Assembly (NCBI GenBank): GCA_018857735.1
Contig: JABMCL010003290.1
Coordinates: forward strand, 124,001-188,000
Reading direction: 5' to 3'
From: Alviniconcha marisindica
Taxonomy: Eukaryota; Mollusca; Gastropoda; Provannidae
Length of the DNA: 64,000 nt
Both the position numbers and the translations under genes were made by a program. Under the pieces are notes generated by a model, which was not told where the DNA came from, made no database searches, and saw only the letters and a program-made list of their open reading frames with translations. Every line of letters starts with the position of its first letter. Position 1 is the first letter of the stretch. This document shows positions 11,621 to 22,601 of this stretch, in pieces.

Positions 11621-14330
11621 TCCTGAAGATGCGAGGTCAATGAGGGGCCAGGGTTCGCAGAAGGAAATGATAAGGGCTCTGATCGCCTGTAGTGGAGAGC
11701 AGGCACAGTGCATGAGGACCCGATGTTTACAGTGCAAGTGTCCTCACATGCCTCAGCAACCACACAGCAACTGTTAATGGTGGGTGGTGCAGCTTGCACA
11801 TGCAAGAATGTTTCACCTGGCCAGAATGGCGGCAACTGAGCAATCACACTCCAAGTCAGATGAAGAAAAAACAAACCCAGAGAAGTCTTGGAGCCAGGGG
11901 TAAGGCAGCATAAAAAACATACCACCAGGTAATCCAATCCACTGCGAACATGCACACACAAATCTCAGTCCAAACAATGTAAAACTGATGGAGGAAATAA
12001 ACAAAACAAGCGGAGACATCACACAGCAGCATGTGAGCATGAATTCATACTATGTGGTTTGACCTAGGCTTACTTTTTACGATGATCCTTTATGATAATC
12101 CAAAGTCCTGGAAGAAATGACTTTTATGAGCAATGTTGTAGACTCTTCTGTGTCAACTTCTGAACATGAAAGGACAATTAATTATTACATCACCTGCTTT
12201 CCCCCAAAAACTTTTGACAGATGCTATCATAATTTTTTTTAAACAGTATGTAGGTTTTGTGTAATCCACAGCAAATCATATTCCATTTTGCTATTTTTCT
12301 CTCTCAAATTTGTCTTTGATGACGTGCTGTGAGGTCAAGTATATGTTCCACTATTACATCATCTGGTTTTACTGAATACCATTCATTGAGTCCATATTCA
12401 CCATATTCACTCACCCTCACCATATTATTTCTTGTGAGAATGTTTTAGTTTGGCATGATTTAGTAAAAATGTTGAGCATATTCTAACACCTGATATTTTT
12501 CCTACCCTTGTTTTGGTGAATTTCAAGTTTTGATAGTGATATGGTAGTGATGTAGCATAAATGATTTTTTTGTATTGAGCCAGAAATCCATTTTGTTTCT
12601 TCAGTACCTACACTGTAGACATCTGTTTGGTAAATGTTCCATTTGTTTTGTTTTTCTTTCTTTTTAAATTTTGCACATATCCCCACCCAGTTCCTGATGA
12701 AACCCCCAGGGGGTGCACTTTCTCATCTCATCTTTGACAATATCAAAAATTGGGATACCCCTTCCCACTTTCTCATCTCATCTTCAACAATATAAAAAAT
12801 CAAAAAAGCTCTAGAGGAGACTGGATTTATTTATTTATATCTATTATGTCCAGAAAATCCTGTCTGGTTAATGTCTTTTTCATCACATCACGTCACACAA
12901 CAGATTTTTCGCAACAAAAATGTTTTATACAACAACAAAAAAGTAAAGAAAAAAGGTTTTGTCAAGATAATAACTGTAGTTATGGCAGTTATGGTAGTTA
13001 TTGTAGTTAGCCGTTAATGATAACAATCAGCCTCAGCACTGGCCTGTAGCACTGGCCTACCTCATGAAGTTATACAAGTTTACAAAACTAATCATGTCTT
13101 GGCCAGTTGTAATAATAGTGAGCCATTTCTGTTACAGGACTATCATGGATCATCATACCAAGTTTGGTTACAAAAGGGTGAGTGGTTCCGAAGATACCTT
13201 CTGGACAAAACCAGACAGACATGACGATTCCAGTATTAAAAGTAAGTTTTTAAAATGTTATTATAATTGTTATTATTGCTAGTGATGTGATGAACTCGGA
13301 ACAAGTCACATGAAAATGCAAATCTTGTGTGCGCATGTGCATGTAATGTAGTGGTCTTGCCTGTTTAGCTTCTTGAACTGCTTGTGGTCATTGTTACTGA
13401 CATTTTTTGCCTGAGGTGTCTCAAAGTGCATGTAGTTTATAGTCAAATTGTGTACAGCACACAGAAGTGCATGTAGTTTATAGTCAAACTGTGTACAGCA
13501 CACAAAGCTCTGTTTTTATGATAGAGGCTCTTGCTTTATAAATATTTCATTATTATTAAGTTTGACAGCATTGTTGCTGAAGGGTGAAAGAATGATGCTG
13601 ATGACCACTTGTAATATATAAACATGCCATGCTTTATTGAACTGATGAAGAATGATGAATAGTGATCTTACTTATGATCTTTGACATTTATACTTTTTTA
13701 AGCTGTTTGTGTCAGTGACTGTTAACATCAGTTTCTTAGATTAAACGAACCCATATGCACAGAGAAAGATCAATTATCACAACTTGAAGATGTAAAGATG
13801 GCTTCGCTAGACACTTGCGACCACCTAGAGATGGGTGATTTTTGTTGTTGACTCAGAAGAACTGAAAAATGGTCCTCATTGTCTTGACATGGAGTCAAAC
13901 CTGTGGTAGCTGCTTTTACTGGATCACCAGCTCAGTGTGCCACTGAACTACATACAGCTACTGTCAAGGGTATTTCTTGAGCATAGCCAAAGTCAACAAA
14001 AGCATTATAATATACATGAACAAGTGAATGTAATGTAATGTCTGCACTTTGAATATTGGCAACAAACTGTCTGATGCTGCTGTGACCTTTATACTGGTCA
14101 AGGTCAATGGAAGTGGTATAAATTGGTAAAGCCCAATGTCAATGAACACTATCATGCAAAGTCTCACATTTATTGCATTTATAGTGTCCAAGAAAATTGC
14201 AACATTACAAATTCTCATCATGTTAAACATCTGGCTAGCTGTCCCATGTTTCAAAATCAAGGTGTAAGCTTTCAAGAACACCACTAAGGCATGTACCCCA
14301 GTACTCAAAACTGACTGTTCACAGACAAAA
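11621..14330. other. Intronic interval with minor duplications
   Basis: No recognisable coding sequence. A 50-bp tandem duplication (cactttctcatctcatctt) lies at about 12715-12805, and two adjacent 41-bp copies of tgcatgtagtttatagtcaa lie at 13428-13508. The remainder is unclassified AT-rich intron. Confidence 0.55.
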
Positions 14331-14331
14331 C

Positions 14332-14334
<3 letters not shown>

Positions 14335-14402
<68 letters not shown>
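14335..14402. repeat. TG microsatellite
   Basis: An uninterrupted TG run of about 66 bp, followed by GCATGCATG-rich sequence. The reading frames that cross it are repeat artefacts. Confidence 0.95.
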
Positions 14403-14405
<3 letters not shown>

Positions 14406-14719
14406 GCATGCATGCAATGTGCATGCATGTGTGACGTGTGTATGTATGTGCATGCATGTGTATGTGTGTTCAAAGCTGGATATTTGGCAAAACCATAAAG
14501 CAATGCAACTTAGTGGACATACTGTTGAGAAAGATATATATATATATTGTTACAAGTAAACAGTCAACACAGCTTGATTCCATTCATCCTGAAAAGAGAG
14601 CATATAGTTTCCAATACTTACAGTCATTTAATTTACAGTCATTACTTAATTTAACAATGTAAATTACATCATCTATCCAAAAACAACAACAAAAATATCC
14701 TACTGAAAACCTAAAAAAT

Positions 14720-14855
14720 GTTGATCCAAACACATAAATGGTTAAAAGGAATGCTAATTTAATATGTCAACACAAAACATGTGCACATTTTCAAGGTAAG
14801 CCCCTTTTTCAAGAGACAAAACATTTAACAACAGTTAAATGGTGATCAACGAAAA
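14720..14855 (-). repeat. Penelope-like terminal repeat copy 2
   Basis: Minus-strand copy of the family at 9660. It starts gatccaaacacataa and contains the hairpin segment (reverse strand cttgaaaaaggggcttacct, then tgaaaatg) and aacagttaaatggtgatcaa. It is diverged and lacks the far end. Confidence 0.45.
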
Positions 14856-14942
14856 TGTACTTATCCAGTTACGTTTGTGGTGTGTTCAATGCCAGAAGTG
14901 TTTGGAAGAATCATTTTTCTCAAAAGAAGCTGAGTAACTCAC

Positions 14943-15020
14943 CCCACTGGCCACAAAATTGATGAAGTATGGCAACAGTGGCACAACACTGGCATTTGTT
15001 GACAGATCTTCCAGAGCACA
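14943..15020 (-). CDS. TAF6L: TAF6L exon: HEAT domain, LLPYF motif
   Basis: Minus-strand exon of 78 nt (26 codons), phase 0 at both ends, with acceptor tctcttttcag and donor gtgagt. The peptide CALEDLSTNASVVPLLPYF followed by INFVASG matches the TAF6L block V-AL-x-DL-x-(S/T)N-x(4)-LLPYF-V-x-V-V-SG almost position by position. In TAF6 the same region reads differently (MLPRF rather than LLPYF), which favours the TAF6L paralogue. The next exon, at 8665-8564, continues the protein with VKAVSHD after a 6.3-kb intron. Confidence 0.88.
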
Positions 15021-16600
15021 CTGAAAAGAGATTTTTTTGGCACAAATCACATGCATATTTAGCTGAAAAAACATTTGTAGATTTTTAGAACACTTTGCAC
15101 TTCTTTGAGCCCCTACTTAGTAACACAAGCTTTTCTTTTTGTTCTTCTTGATCCTTCTGTACTGAAGTCCTGTTGACAAGATGAAGGTGGCTGTCTTCTC
15201 CCATTCATCCTTGCTGCCATAGAGTTTGGTATGTAGCTGTTGGTCACACATTGTCTTGCTGTCTGCCAGAGTGGACATCTCTGCTGTACACATTCCATTG
15301 TTTAGTCTTCAAGACTGCAGTTGCAGGCTGATGGTGACAGCTTCGTCATTCTGTGCATGTGTGTGCGTCTGTGTGGTCTCACCAAACTAATTTGAAAAGA
15401 AACACTTTGTTTGCTTGCACTACCGGCAACCATTTTGGAAAACAACTTCCATTTTCAGTTTTCATGCAGCCTGCTGGAAATGCATGAAAATTGGGAATTT
15501 CCAGGCCCTGATATTTTAACTAGCCAGAAACTATCAGCAGTCACAAACACATCCAAAATGTAGCACCAAAAAAATGATAACTTAAAAAAGATATTGATCT
15601 CCTTTGTAAAATCAAAGATGCAGTCCAAAGATATGCTCTCAAACAACATCCTCAATGACCGAACTGTAAAATGCCACTTCCCTGCTTCAATCAAATCAGA
15701 ACATAAAAGCTAAACATGTTCTATAGTAACTCATTACATGGGATCCATTTTAAATTACAGCTTTTTTGGCCTTAGAGATTGTTACAAAAAGTGAAAAATG
15801 GAATGGGAGGCCCAGACAGGAATGTGTCAATGGTCAACATCCACCTTCAAAAACTCCTGCAAATGTACTACCCTGGACATGCCAGAGTGAAGGGAAATAA
15901 CTGAGCAGGTAGACTGGCAGGCAAAGCAACCCTCACAAAAATTAATGGCTTGCTTCTTGGAAGATCTGAAGTACTGAGGAGCTTGAGACACTACCTGTGG
16001 GCACAAAGCCAAGGACATCATACCATTGATCACCTGAAAGGGAAAGGGCATATAAAGAGGATGCACTAGACGATCTTCCTTGAAAGGATGAGAGAGGGCC
16101 ATCATCAATCAGACGAACACTGGAACTGTTTCAAAGGTGACGTTGGGAAAACTTCTGAGAAACCAGGTGGAGCACATATGGGCTTTTTCAAGTGCATAGA
16201 TACCATCTTGAACTGAACTGAATTGAATGGGATATATACAGGCTCCTCTCCCTTCAACAAACACAAATGAGTCACATAAAACTTAAAAGTGATCGATGAG
16301 ACTGTCTCTTCTCTCCTGTTAGAATGGGTAAAAGAAACACAATCATTCAGTTCCAGAAAGATTTTATGCAGTTGTTGTGAGGACACTCACCCCACTGTGG
16401 TTGCCAAAGCTCTAAAAATACTCACAAGTGATATGTGGTTTTAGGTCTGAGAAGGGGATGAGCTTGTCTGAGATGTCACCAACAAGACCCAAACACATCA
16501 AACTCAAAGGTTAGGAGGCTTTCAAATACGTGTTTACCCTGAAAATTAGCATGTTTTGTATCATCCTATTAAATTAAGTTTTCGAGTTTGAGTTCTCTCA
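15021..16600. other. TAF6L intron (1.8 kb) without firm features
   Basis: Covers most of the intron between the 14.9- and 16.9-kb exons. The only item of note is a 39-nt splice-flanked in-frame segment at 15995-16033, treated as a finding. Apparent ORFs at 15113-16386 have no recognised homologues. Confidence 0.5.
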
Positions 16601-16608
16601 CTAAAAAT

Positions 16609-16828
16609 CCAAAGGTTTGAAAGAATGCTATTTATTTGGACAAAAACACAATCTGCAATTTTTTTGGATAATCCCCTTTATTAAGGTACAACACTTAAAC
16701 AGTGAAAAATGATTTAACCCAAAAATTAGCAGATTGTGTTTTTGTCCTAATAAACAGTGTTCTTTTGAACCTTTTATGTGTTTGAGTCTTGTTTTAGAAT
16801 GCCAGCAGTCATTCTTGTTTTAGAGATT
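16609..16828. repeat. Penelope-like terminal repeat copy 3, folded back
   Basis: The arms 16614-16667 and 16718-16771 are inverted copies of the same repeat end (reverse strand and forward strand of gcagattgtgtttttgtcc). The spacer contains the reverse-strand aaggggatta hairpin segment. The right arm continues gtgttcttttgaaccttt and tgtgtttgagtcttg, as in the other copies. Confidence 0.6.
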
Positions 16829-16859
16829 ATTTTCTCTCTCTAAAGACAAATTGACTGAC

Positions 16860-16954
16860 CTTGACGAGTACTATGCATGGTCCTACAAGTGCTTGTGTTA
16901 CTTGATTGTAGTAATTCATGAGCTCGTCAGGCAAGTCCTTCTTGAGAGTTTTGT
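16860..16954 (-). CDS. TAF6L: TAF6L exon: start of the HEAT-repeat domain
   Basis: Minus-strand exon of 95 nt with acceptor cttgtttcag and donor gtcagt, entering in phase 1 and leaving in phase 0. The peptide includes LPDELMNYYNQVTQALVG, equivalent to the D-x-L-x-YY-x-QVT-x-A-V-L-G motif that opens the TAF6/TAF6L C-terminal HEAT domain. That domain holds the TAF6-family subunit against the other TAFs (family knowledge). It joins seamlessly to the exon at 15020-14943. The upstream intron of about 26.3 kb contains most of the transposon nest described below, including the whole 2A-bearing LINE. Confidence 0.85.
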
Positions 16955-17344
16955 CTGAAACAAGTAACAAAGTTCACAAATAAGGAGGCAGTTTTAAAAA
17001 TACTCCTCTAACACCTGAACCTGGAAAATGACAAATTGAAAATTCAGTTAATAATTGGATAAGAACATCCTGTCAAGTGCACAGGGTCACCTCAGGATGG
17101 TCAAACTGTCATAAGCAAATGCGCACTTCAATTTTCAAAATCTCTTCTCATATATCTATGTAAACTTTTCTCAAGTCCACAAAATCAATCCTTACATAAA
17201 TCTAAAATTAAAACATGTCCATACACAAACATCAAACACAAAATTTTGACAATAGTGCCCTAAATAAAAATTTAAATAAATATATAAAAAGCATGGAACT
17301 AGTCCTACCGTCTAATTTACCAATACCTCACAGATGACTGAAAA

Positions 17345-18312
17345 TCACCAGAAATGTCCCCGGATTTCAGTGTTCCTCAAGGCTCTGTGCTCGGCCCTGT
17401 ACTGTTTATTTTGTATACAACACCACTTACATGCCTTATTGAAAAACACTCTATTCGTCATGAAATGTTTGCAGACGATATACACAACTCAATCACTCTG
17501 AATTGCTTGAAAATTACTCAGACTTGGTCAAGTCACTTCAAGATTGTGTCAAAGATGTTGGGCTATGGATGGAAGAAAACAAACTCAAACTGAATAATGA
17601 TAAGACCGAAGCTATTGTTTCTCATCATCATCCTCTATCAACACGACCTTGCCACACCCACACACAATCTCTCTCAGCAATACTGATGATGAATTTTCTG
17701 GAACCGTCCGCAACCTCAGCTTCACCTTTGATAACGATCTTTCAATGAAACAACACATCATCAAAACGTGTAAGACTGCATAAGTTTCATTCGCCAATAC
17801 CTCACTGAAGATGCAACCAAGACATTAGTTAACCCATGCATCCTGTCCAGATTAGACTACTGCAATTCCCTAATGGCAGGTTATCCACAGACAGTCATCA
17901 AACCACTCCAACAACAAGTACAGAACTCTGCAGCCAAACTCATCCTTAAATCTTGTAGAGCAGAACACGCCAAACCTCTTCTTAAGCAACTGCACTGGCT
18001 CCCCATAGAACAGAGAATTAAATACAAAATAGCTTGCCTCTGCTATCAAATCATCACTGGCACTGCCCCTCAGTATTTGGCTGAACCTGTTCAGTTCTAC
18101 ATCCCTCCTAGGTCTCTGGGCTCTTCCTCGGATGACAGAACCTTTCGCATCCCCTTCTTCAAAAGAAAACAGCATGGTGGTCGTGCCTTTTGCATCTCTA
18201 CTGTCCAAATCTGGAATTCTCTTCCTTTCGCTCTCCGTCACAGCCCTTCCCTCCCTGCCTTCAAAACTAGCCTTAAAACTTACCTCTTCAAACAGTATCT
18301 TGACCAGTAATA
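17345..18312 (+). pseudogene. L2-type LINE: RT C-terminal half
   Basis: Plus-strand frames read [18 protein letters not shown] (17365), HEMFADDIHNS (catalytic FADD, about 17460) and VGLWMEENKLKLNNDKTEAI (17558). The long C-terminal ORF at 17873-18310 holds LHWLPIEQRIKYKIACLCYQ, SSDDRTFRIP and WNSLPFALRHSPSLPAFKTS. These are L2 hallmarks. The 5' half is missing and two frameshifts are present. No L2 tail follows, because the 2A-bearing LINE begins within about 100 bp. Confidence 0.85.
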
Positions 18313-18349
18313 GCTTTTCTGCTGCACAAATCTCTCTCTCTCTCTCGGG

Positions 18350-18700
18350 TGAGCTGTTCTCAAAGCCATGTGCAGGTCGCTTCGAACTTCGCTCCGCTAA
18401 TTGTGCACAAATTAGCGTGATTGGATACATTTTGTGTCTTGAGTTTTATACAGATCGATAGATCTTGACAAGCTGATCGCGTTGGTACCAATTATTTGGT
18501 TGTGTGTTTAGGGTGGCCTGTGTAAGTCGACTTCGAAAAATGTAGCATTGCAATGTACACAGATTGTCGATTGGTGTGTTAACCGTCAGCACACAAACAT
18601 GCCTTTAGACTTCATACTTTTCGTGCCCAGTGTGGCTCGTTTTACTGTACCTTCACATCTTTTACGACCAAGCATGTGTTTCACTCACAATGCAGGTTTG
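18350..18700 (+). other. Probable 5' UTR of the 2A-bearing LINE
   Basis: A non-coding stretch between the end of the L2 fragment and the 2A ORF. It contains a near-perfect palindrome at about 18394-18416 (CGCTAATTGTGCACAAATT, then AGCG). Its start is approximate because no target-site duplication could be identified. Confidence 0.4.
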
Positions 18701-18856
18701 TGAAACTTGTTCCTCGCCTCGGTTATTTCCCTTCCCCAAAAGGCCTGTACTTCTACACTGACTGCATTGTTTAACTTCTCTTATGTGACATACACATACG
18801 ATGAAAGCTCTACCCACAGGAAGGCTCACTTCAGAATCGTCACTGTGGTGTGTGTA

Positions 18857-18918
18857 TTAGTGCTCCTAGCACGCCTTTTACTCATGTGCATGGATGTGGA
18901 GAGCAACCCCGGCCCTGG
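18857..18918 (+). other. 2A ribosome-skipping motif
   Basis: The residues MCMDVESNPGPG match the 2A consensus D-V/I-E-x-N-P-G-P, preceded by a Leu-rich helix. In functional 2A sequences the ribosome fails to form the Gly-Pro bond and releases the upstream peptide. 2A sequences are known at the N-terminus of several APE-type non-LTR retrotransposons in marine invertebrates as well as in RNA viruses. The LINE context here leaves no reason to invoke a virus. Confidence 0.85.
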
Positions 18919-19379
18919 ATTCATGGACACCCAGCCTGGAGCTAATGGAGCAGCATGCAGGTGGGTTTGGTGTCCATATGCTGTTCCATTTTGGCCAGAG
19001 CGATGGAACCCTTCAGGACCACAGCACCAGCACAACGACCAACCAGTACCCCCCTCCCCAAAACCCCAACGCAGGGACATGTTCCGGTAGGGTTACCAGC
19101 CAGTACCTGCACCGCCACTCTTCCAATACCAGCTTGAGTGCTGGAAGGACTACTGGTCATTACCACTACCAAAGAAACCCCAACTTTGGAACATCTACAA
19201 CCATGGCTACCAGCCAGTATCCCAACTCCCAGTACCCCACAACCGATACATCTACCAGAGAGATCAATGACCAGAACCCCTATCCCCTGCATCCCGACAC
19301 CGGCACAGAAACTGAAACTATTACCTTCCAGAACCCACACCCCCAGCATCCCATTACCAGCAAGACCACCAAGAGTCCC

Positions 19380-19740
19380 ATTACCAGCAATCAGACCAGC
19401 TACCGGAATCCCAGCTACCAGGACACCAGACCCCAGCCACCAGGAAGCCAGCTACCAAGACACCAGCTACCAGAACCCCAGCTCCCAGAACACCAGCCTC
19501 CAAAACGACAGCTACCAGGATGCCAGCTACTGGAACCCCAGATACCAGGATGCCAGCCTCCAGAACCCCAGATACCAGGACGCCAGCTACAGAAACCCCA
19601 GCCACCAAGACGCCAGCTACCATAACCCTAGCCACCAGGACACCAGCTACCGGAACCCCAGCCACCAGGACACCAGCTACCAGAACCCCAGCCACCAGAA
19701 TGCCAGCTACTGGAACCCCAGCCACCAGGACCGCCAGCTA
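19380..19740 (+). repeat. 30-bp coding minisatellite in LINE ORF1
   Basis: About a dozen imperfect 30-bp units of the type ccaccaggacaccagctacc + ggaaccccag, encoding SYRNPSHQDT-like decapeptides. Both frames either side of a frameshift use it, so the ORF tolerates the slippage expected of a minisatellite. Unit lengths vary between 15 and 30 bp near the left edge. Confidence 0.85.
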
Positions 19741-20779
19741 TGGGAATCCCAGCGCTGGAACATCTGCCTCCATAACTATACCAGCCATTACCCCTACCCC
19801 CAGAATCCTAGCAAGGACACCAAGAGGAACCCCAGCTACCTGAACCAGAACCCCGGAACGTTTATCACCAGGGCGGAACATTGACCGCGATGACTACCAG
19901 CCTGTACCCCAATCCCACTACCGGAACAACTGTCGAACCCCCCCACAATCCATGCACACCTTCTGAAACAACAGCCGGCCACTACTTCCTCAACATACTC
20001 AGAGAAGTCATCCAGAAATTGGATGCATCCCAAGCAGAGCTGACATCCTTGACAAGTGGCATGCAAACCTTGAATGCCTGATGCAGGTCACTCCAAATTG
20101 AAAATGACCACTTGTCAGCAGACGTCAAGTACCTGGCTGCCACATGTGAAGTTTTGGAGCAGCAGGGTGGCAATCTCTGCGACTGGCGGGACTACCTCTC
20201 GAGACCAACTAGTGACCTCACCAACCACATCGACAAGCTGGAAGCCTTCTCAAGATGAAACAACATCAGGTTCTTCAATGTCTGTGAGACCCCTAATGAA
20301 TACTACAGCTCATGTGCAAGGAAAGTGGTACGGCTGCTGAATGAGTTCTACCCCTTCAAAATGTGGATGGAGGAAGATGTGGAGCACGCTCACCGGGTTG
20401 AACCAAAGGGCAACAACCAGCAACACTTACTGCTAGCTTGAATGCACCATTGGTCTGACAAGCTTTCCTTGCTGTCAGAGAGAACGTGCAGGCAAAACAT
20501 GGTGAACCAGGTAGGAGTTAGAGTGGCAGCCGACCTGACTGACCGGCAGCAAGAGTAACTCTGGAAACACAGTCAGCAAGGCAGGACAGCTTACTACAGA
20601 AGTGGTCGTCTTCACGTAAGGGAGTGGCAACCGAAAAGACGGGACCCTACCAGCGAGGCTGACAAGCGACCTCTGGAAAGCCAGCTTCCCCCATTAGCTG
20701 ACATGGACCACTATCCTGCCCTTTGCAGACAACAGTCACATAGTGACCACCAGTAGTCCCATGCTGCAGCCAGCAGTGG

Positions 20780-21635
20780 CAGTCAGGATCGTTGCTTGAT
20801 CCAGATTTCACCAACGTCTGCGACTACGAGGGGCCTGCCTCTACGAGGAATTGCATCCATCAACGACAGTTATTACGACACCAGGGGCTCCGACGCCGTA
20901 CCAGTTGACAGAGTTGACAACCAGCAGCCCCATTTTGTTGCTGACAAGGAGAGTCGGGATCATGGTGTGATCCAGACTCCACAAATGTCAGTGGCTATGC
21001 CTGTGACCATGGGTGGCATGTCTCTGCGCAGAAACTCACACACCATCGACAGGTCTGATGACGTCGAGGGCCCAGACGCCATACCAGTTGACAGCACTGC
21101 TGGCCACCATCAGCAGTCCCATGTTGCAGCCAGCAGTGAGGGCCAAGACTGTGGCATGATCCAGTCTCCACCAATGCCAATGGTTACGTCTATCGCCATG
21201 GATGGCCTGCCCATAAGAGGCAACACACCCATCAGTGACAGGTCTGATGACACCAAGGGTCCAGATGCCATACCTGTTGACAACGCTGATGGCACTGACA
21301 ATGCTGATGACAACTATCAGCAATCCCATGTTGCAGCCAGCAGTGAGAGTTGGGATCATTGTGTGACCCAGTCTCCACTCATGTCTACGACCATGGGTGG
21401 CCTGCCTCTATGGGAAAACGCACCTATCAGTGACAGTTCCAACGATACCAGGGGCCCAGACGCCGCACCGGCTGACAACTTTCATGGGAACATCCTTGAT
21501 GCTAGCCAGGAAGCTAGTGACGAGAAGGAGAGTTGTGCAGCTGCTGAGCCAACGAACTTAAGGGAGGGTGAAGTCACAACGGCAGGGAGCGAAACCTTCC
21601 CCCATGCACGGCTGCCGGCGATTCAAGTGGCATAG
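20780..21635 (+). pseudogene. ORF1 C-terminal extension: four repeats of about 55-60 residues
   Basis: An open frame that continues ORF1 past its C-terminal domain. Four diverged units each contain a G-L-P-L-R-G/E-N stretch, I-x-D-R/S-S-D/N-D, K/R-GPDA-I/V-PVD and QQSHVAASSES-x-DH/DC-G/C. The units are 165-195 bp long. The sequence is acidic, polar and likely disordered, and no catalytic motif or known domain is recognised. It ends at a stop near 21635, 200 bp before the endonuclease starts. Confidence 0.65.
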
Positions 21636-21835
21636 CGGATGTAGCCCAACAGGACCACTCTTCTACCCCAAGTCGAGGTCCAGAAACCTGCAGCCAAGGA
21701 AAAAGACAGACGCAGCTTACGGACAGTTTTGCATGCGTGGGCTCAAGTTGGAATACACAGGCTAACGGCATCAGCTAGGAATTCGGCTCTGCCCGTGTCT
21801 CTTCATCAACCAGTAAGGGGCCAACGGGCTCACTG

Positions 21836-22597
21836 TCATTCCTAACATATAATGTTGAGGGGCTGACATCTATATATTTGCCATGGGAAGGATCTTTTAT
21901 ATGAGACTTCAATTTTGTGTTTCTCACGGAAACATTTTCAGTTAATTTCCCTTCTCATCTTTTTCCTATGCACAATATTTTTCTGTCACCTGGTATAAGA
22001 TTGTCAGATGCCACGATGGCTAGATTATCAGGTGTTCCACTTTTGATCAAAAAAGAAAAATCTGTTCTTGTAAAACAAATTCATATAGAATTGGATAACT
22101 GTTGTTTTTAAACTCTCACGAGACGCGAGACTTAACGGGCTTGAATACGGACAGTGTGTTCATTGGGATGTATTTGCCTCCTTCGCAAAGCCTATATTAA
22201 TTATTATACAGACACGGAGACAGACAATGGAGTGGCCTTACTTGAGCAGTGCATTATTGATATTTTTGAAGAATTTGGTGAACTCCCATCATTATTTGTG
22301 GAGATCTGAATGCAAGGGCTGGTGGTAGGACTAGGAGTGCAGTAGCTGGATGATGTTGTTGAAGATGAATGCGATGAAGATATTACTGATGATATACACT
22401 TTAGAACAGTATCCAAAGTTGTTACCTTGAATGAGTTTGGCCGGTATCTCCTCTATGTGTGTGAGCAATTTAATCTTGTACTAAACGGTTTATTGCCAGG
22501 ATATGAAGACGGGAATTTCACATACATTTCTCACAGTGGCTCAAGCATAACTGACAATTTTATTATGTCAAGATGCCTAGTTCATTTAGGACTGCAT
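21836..22597 (+). pseudogene. 2A-bearing LINE ORF2: endonuclease, first part
   Basis: Plus-strand frames give LSFLTYNVEGLTS, VFLTETFSVNFPSH, GIRLSDATMARLSGVPLLIK, SFICGDLNARAGGRTRS (the GDLNAR motif) and NFTYISHSGSSITDNFIMSR. This is an APE-type endonuclease, with frameshifts near 22100 and 22310. It is cut at 22597 by the TTAA-flanked element and resumes at 24744. Confidence 0.75.
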
Positions 22598-22601
22598 TTA
22601 A

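Larger units (their letters stand above)
18690..20760 (+). pseudogene. LINE ORF1 with N-terminal 2A sequence, decapeptide repeats and an ORF1p-like core
   Basis: In order: a hydrophobic leader and 2A motif (LLARLLLMCMDVESNPGPG at 18860-18918); a disordered Gln/Asn/Pro/Tyr/Ser/Thr region; decapeptide repeats built on SYRNPSHQDT (about 19380-19740); a short coiled coil (FLNILREVIQKLDASQAELT at about 19985); an RRM-like entry (NNIRFFNVCETPNEYYSSCA at about 20258) with EDVEHAHRVEPKGNNQQHLL; and a C-terminal domain (HHWSDKLSLLSERTCRQNMV). This is the coiled-coil/RRM/CTD layout of L1-like ORF1 nucleic-acid chaperones. The 2A frame has no upstream in-frame ATG (a candidate ATG at 18690 is in another frame). 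About five in-frame stops, mostly CGA/CAA/CAG-type decay, and frameshifts near 18.9 and 19.4 kb make it a pseudogene. Confidence 0.78.

Noticed and set aside
18857..18918. The 2A motif as evidence of an integrated RNA virus
   Set aside because: No capsid, helicase or viral polymerase sequence is near. Downstream are a LINE ORF1, an APE endonuclease and a LINE reverse transcriptase.
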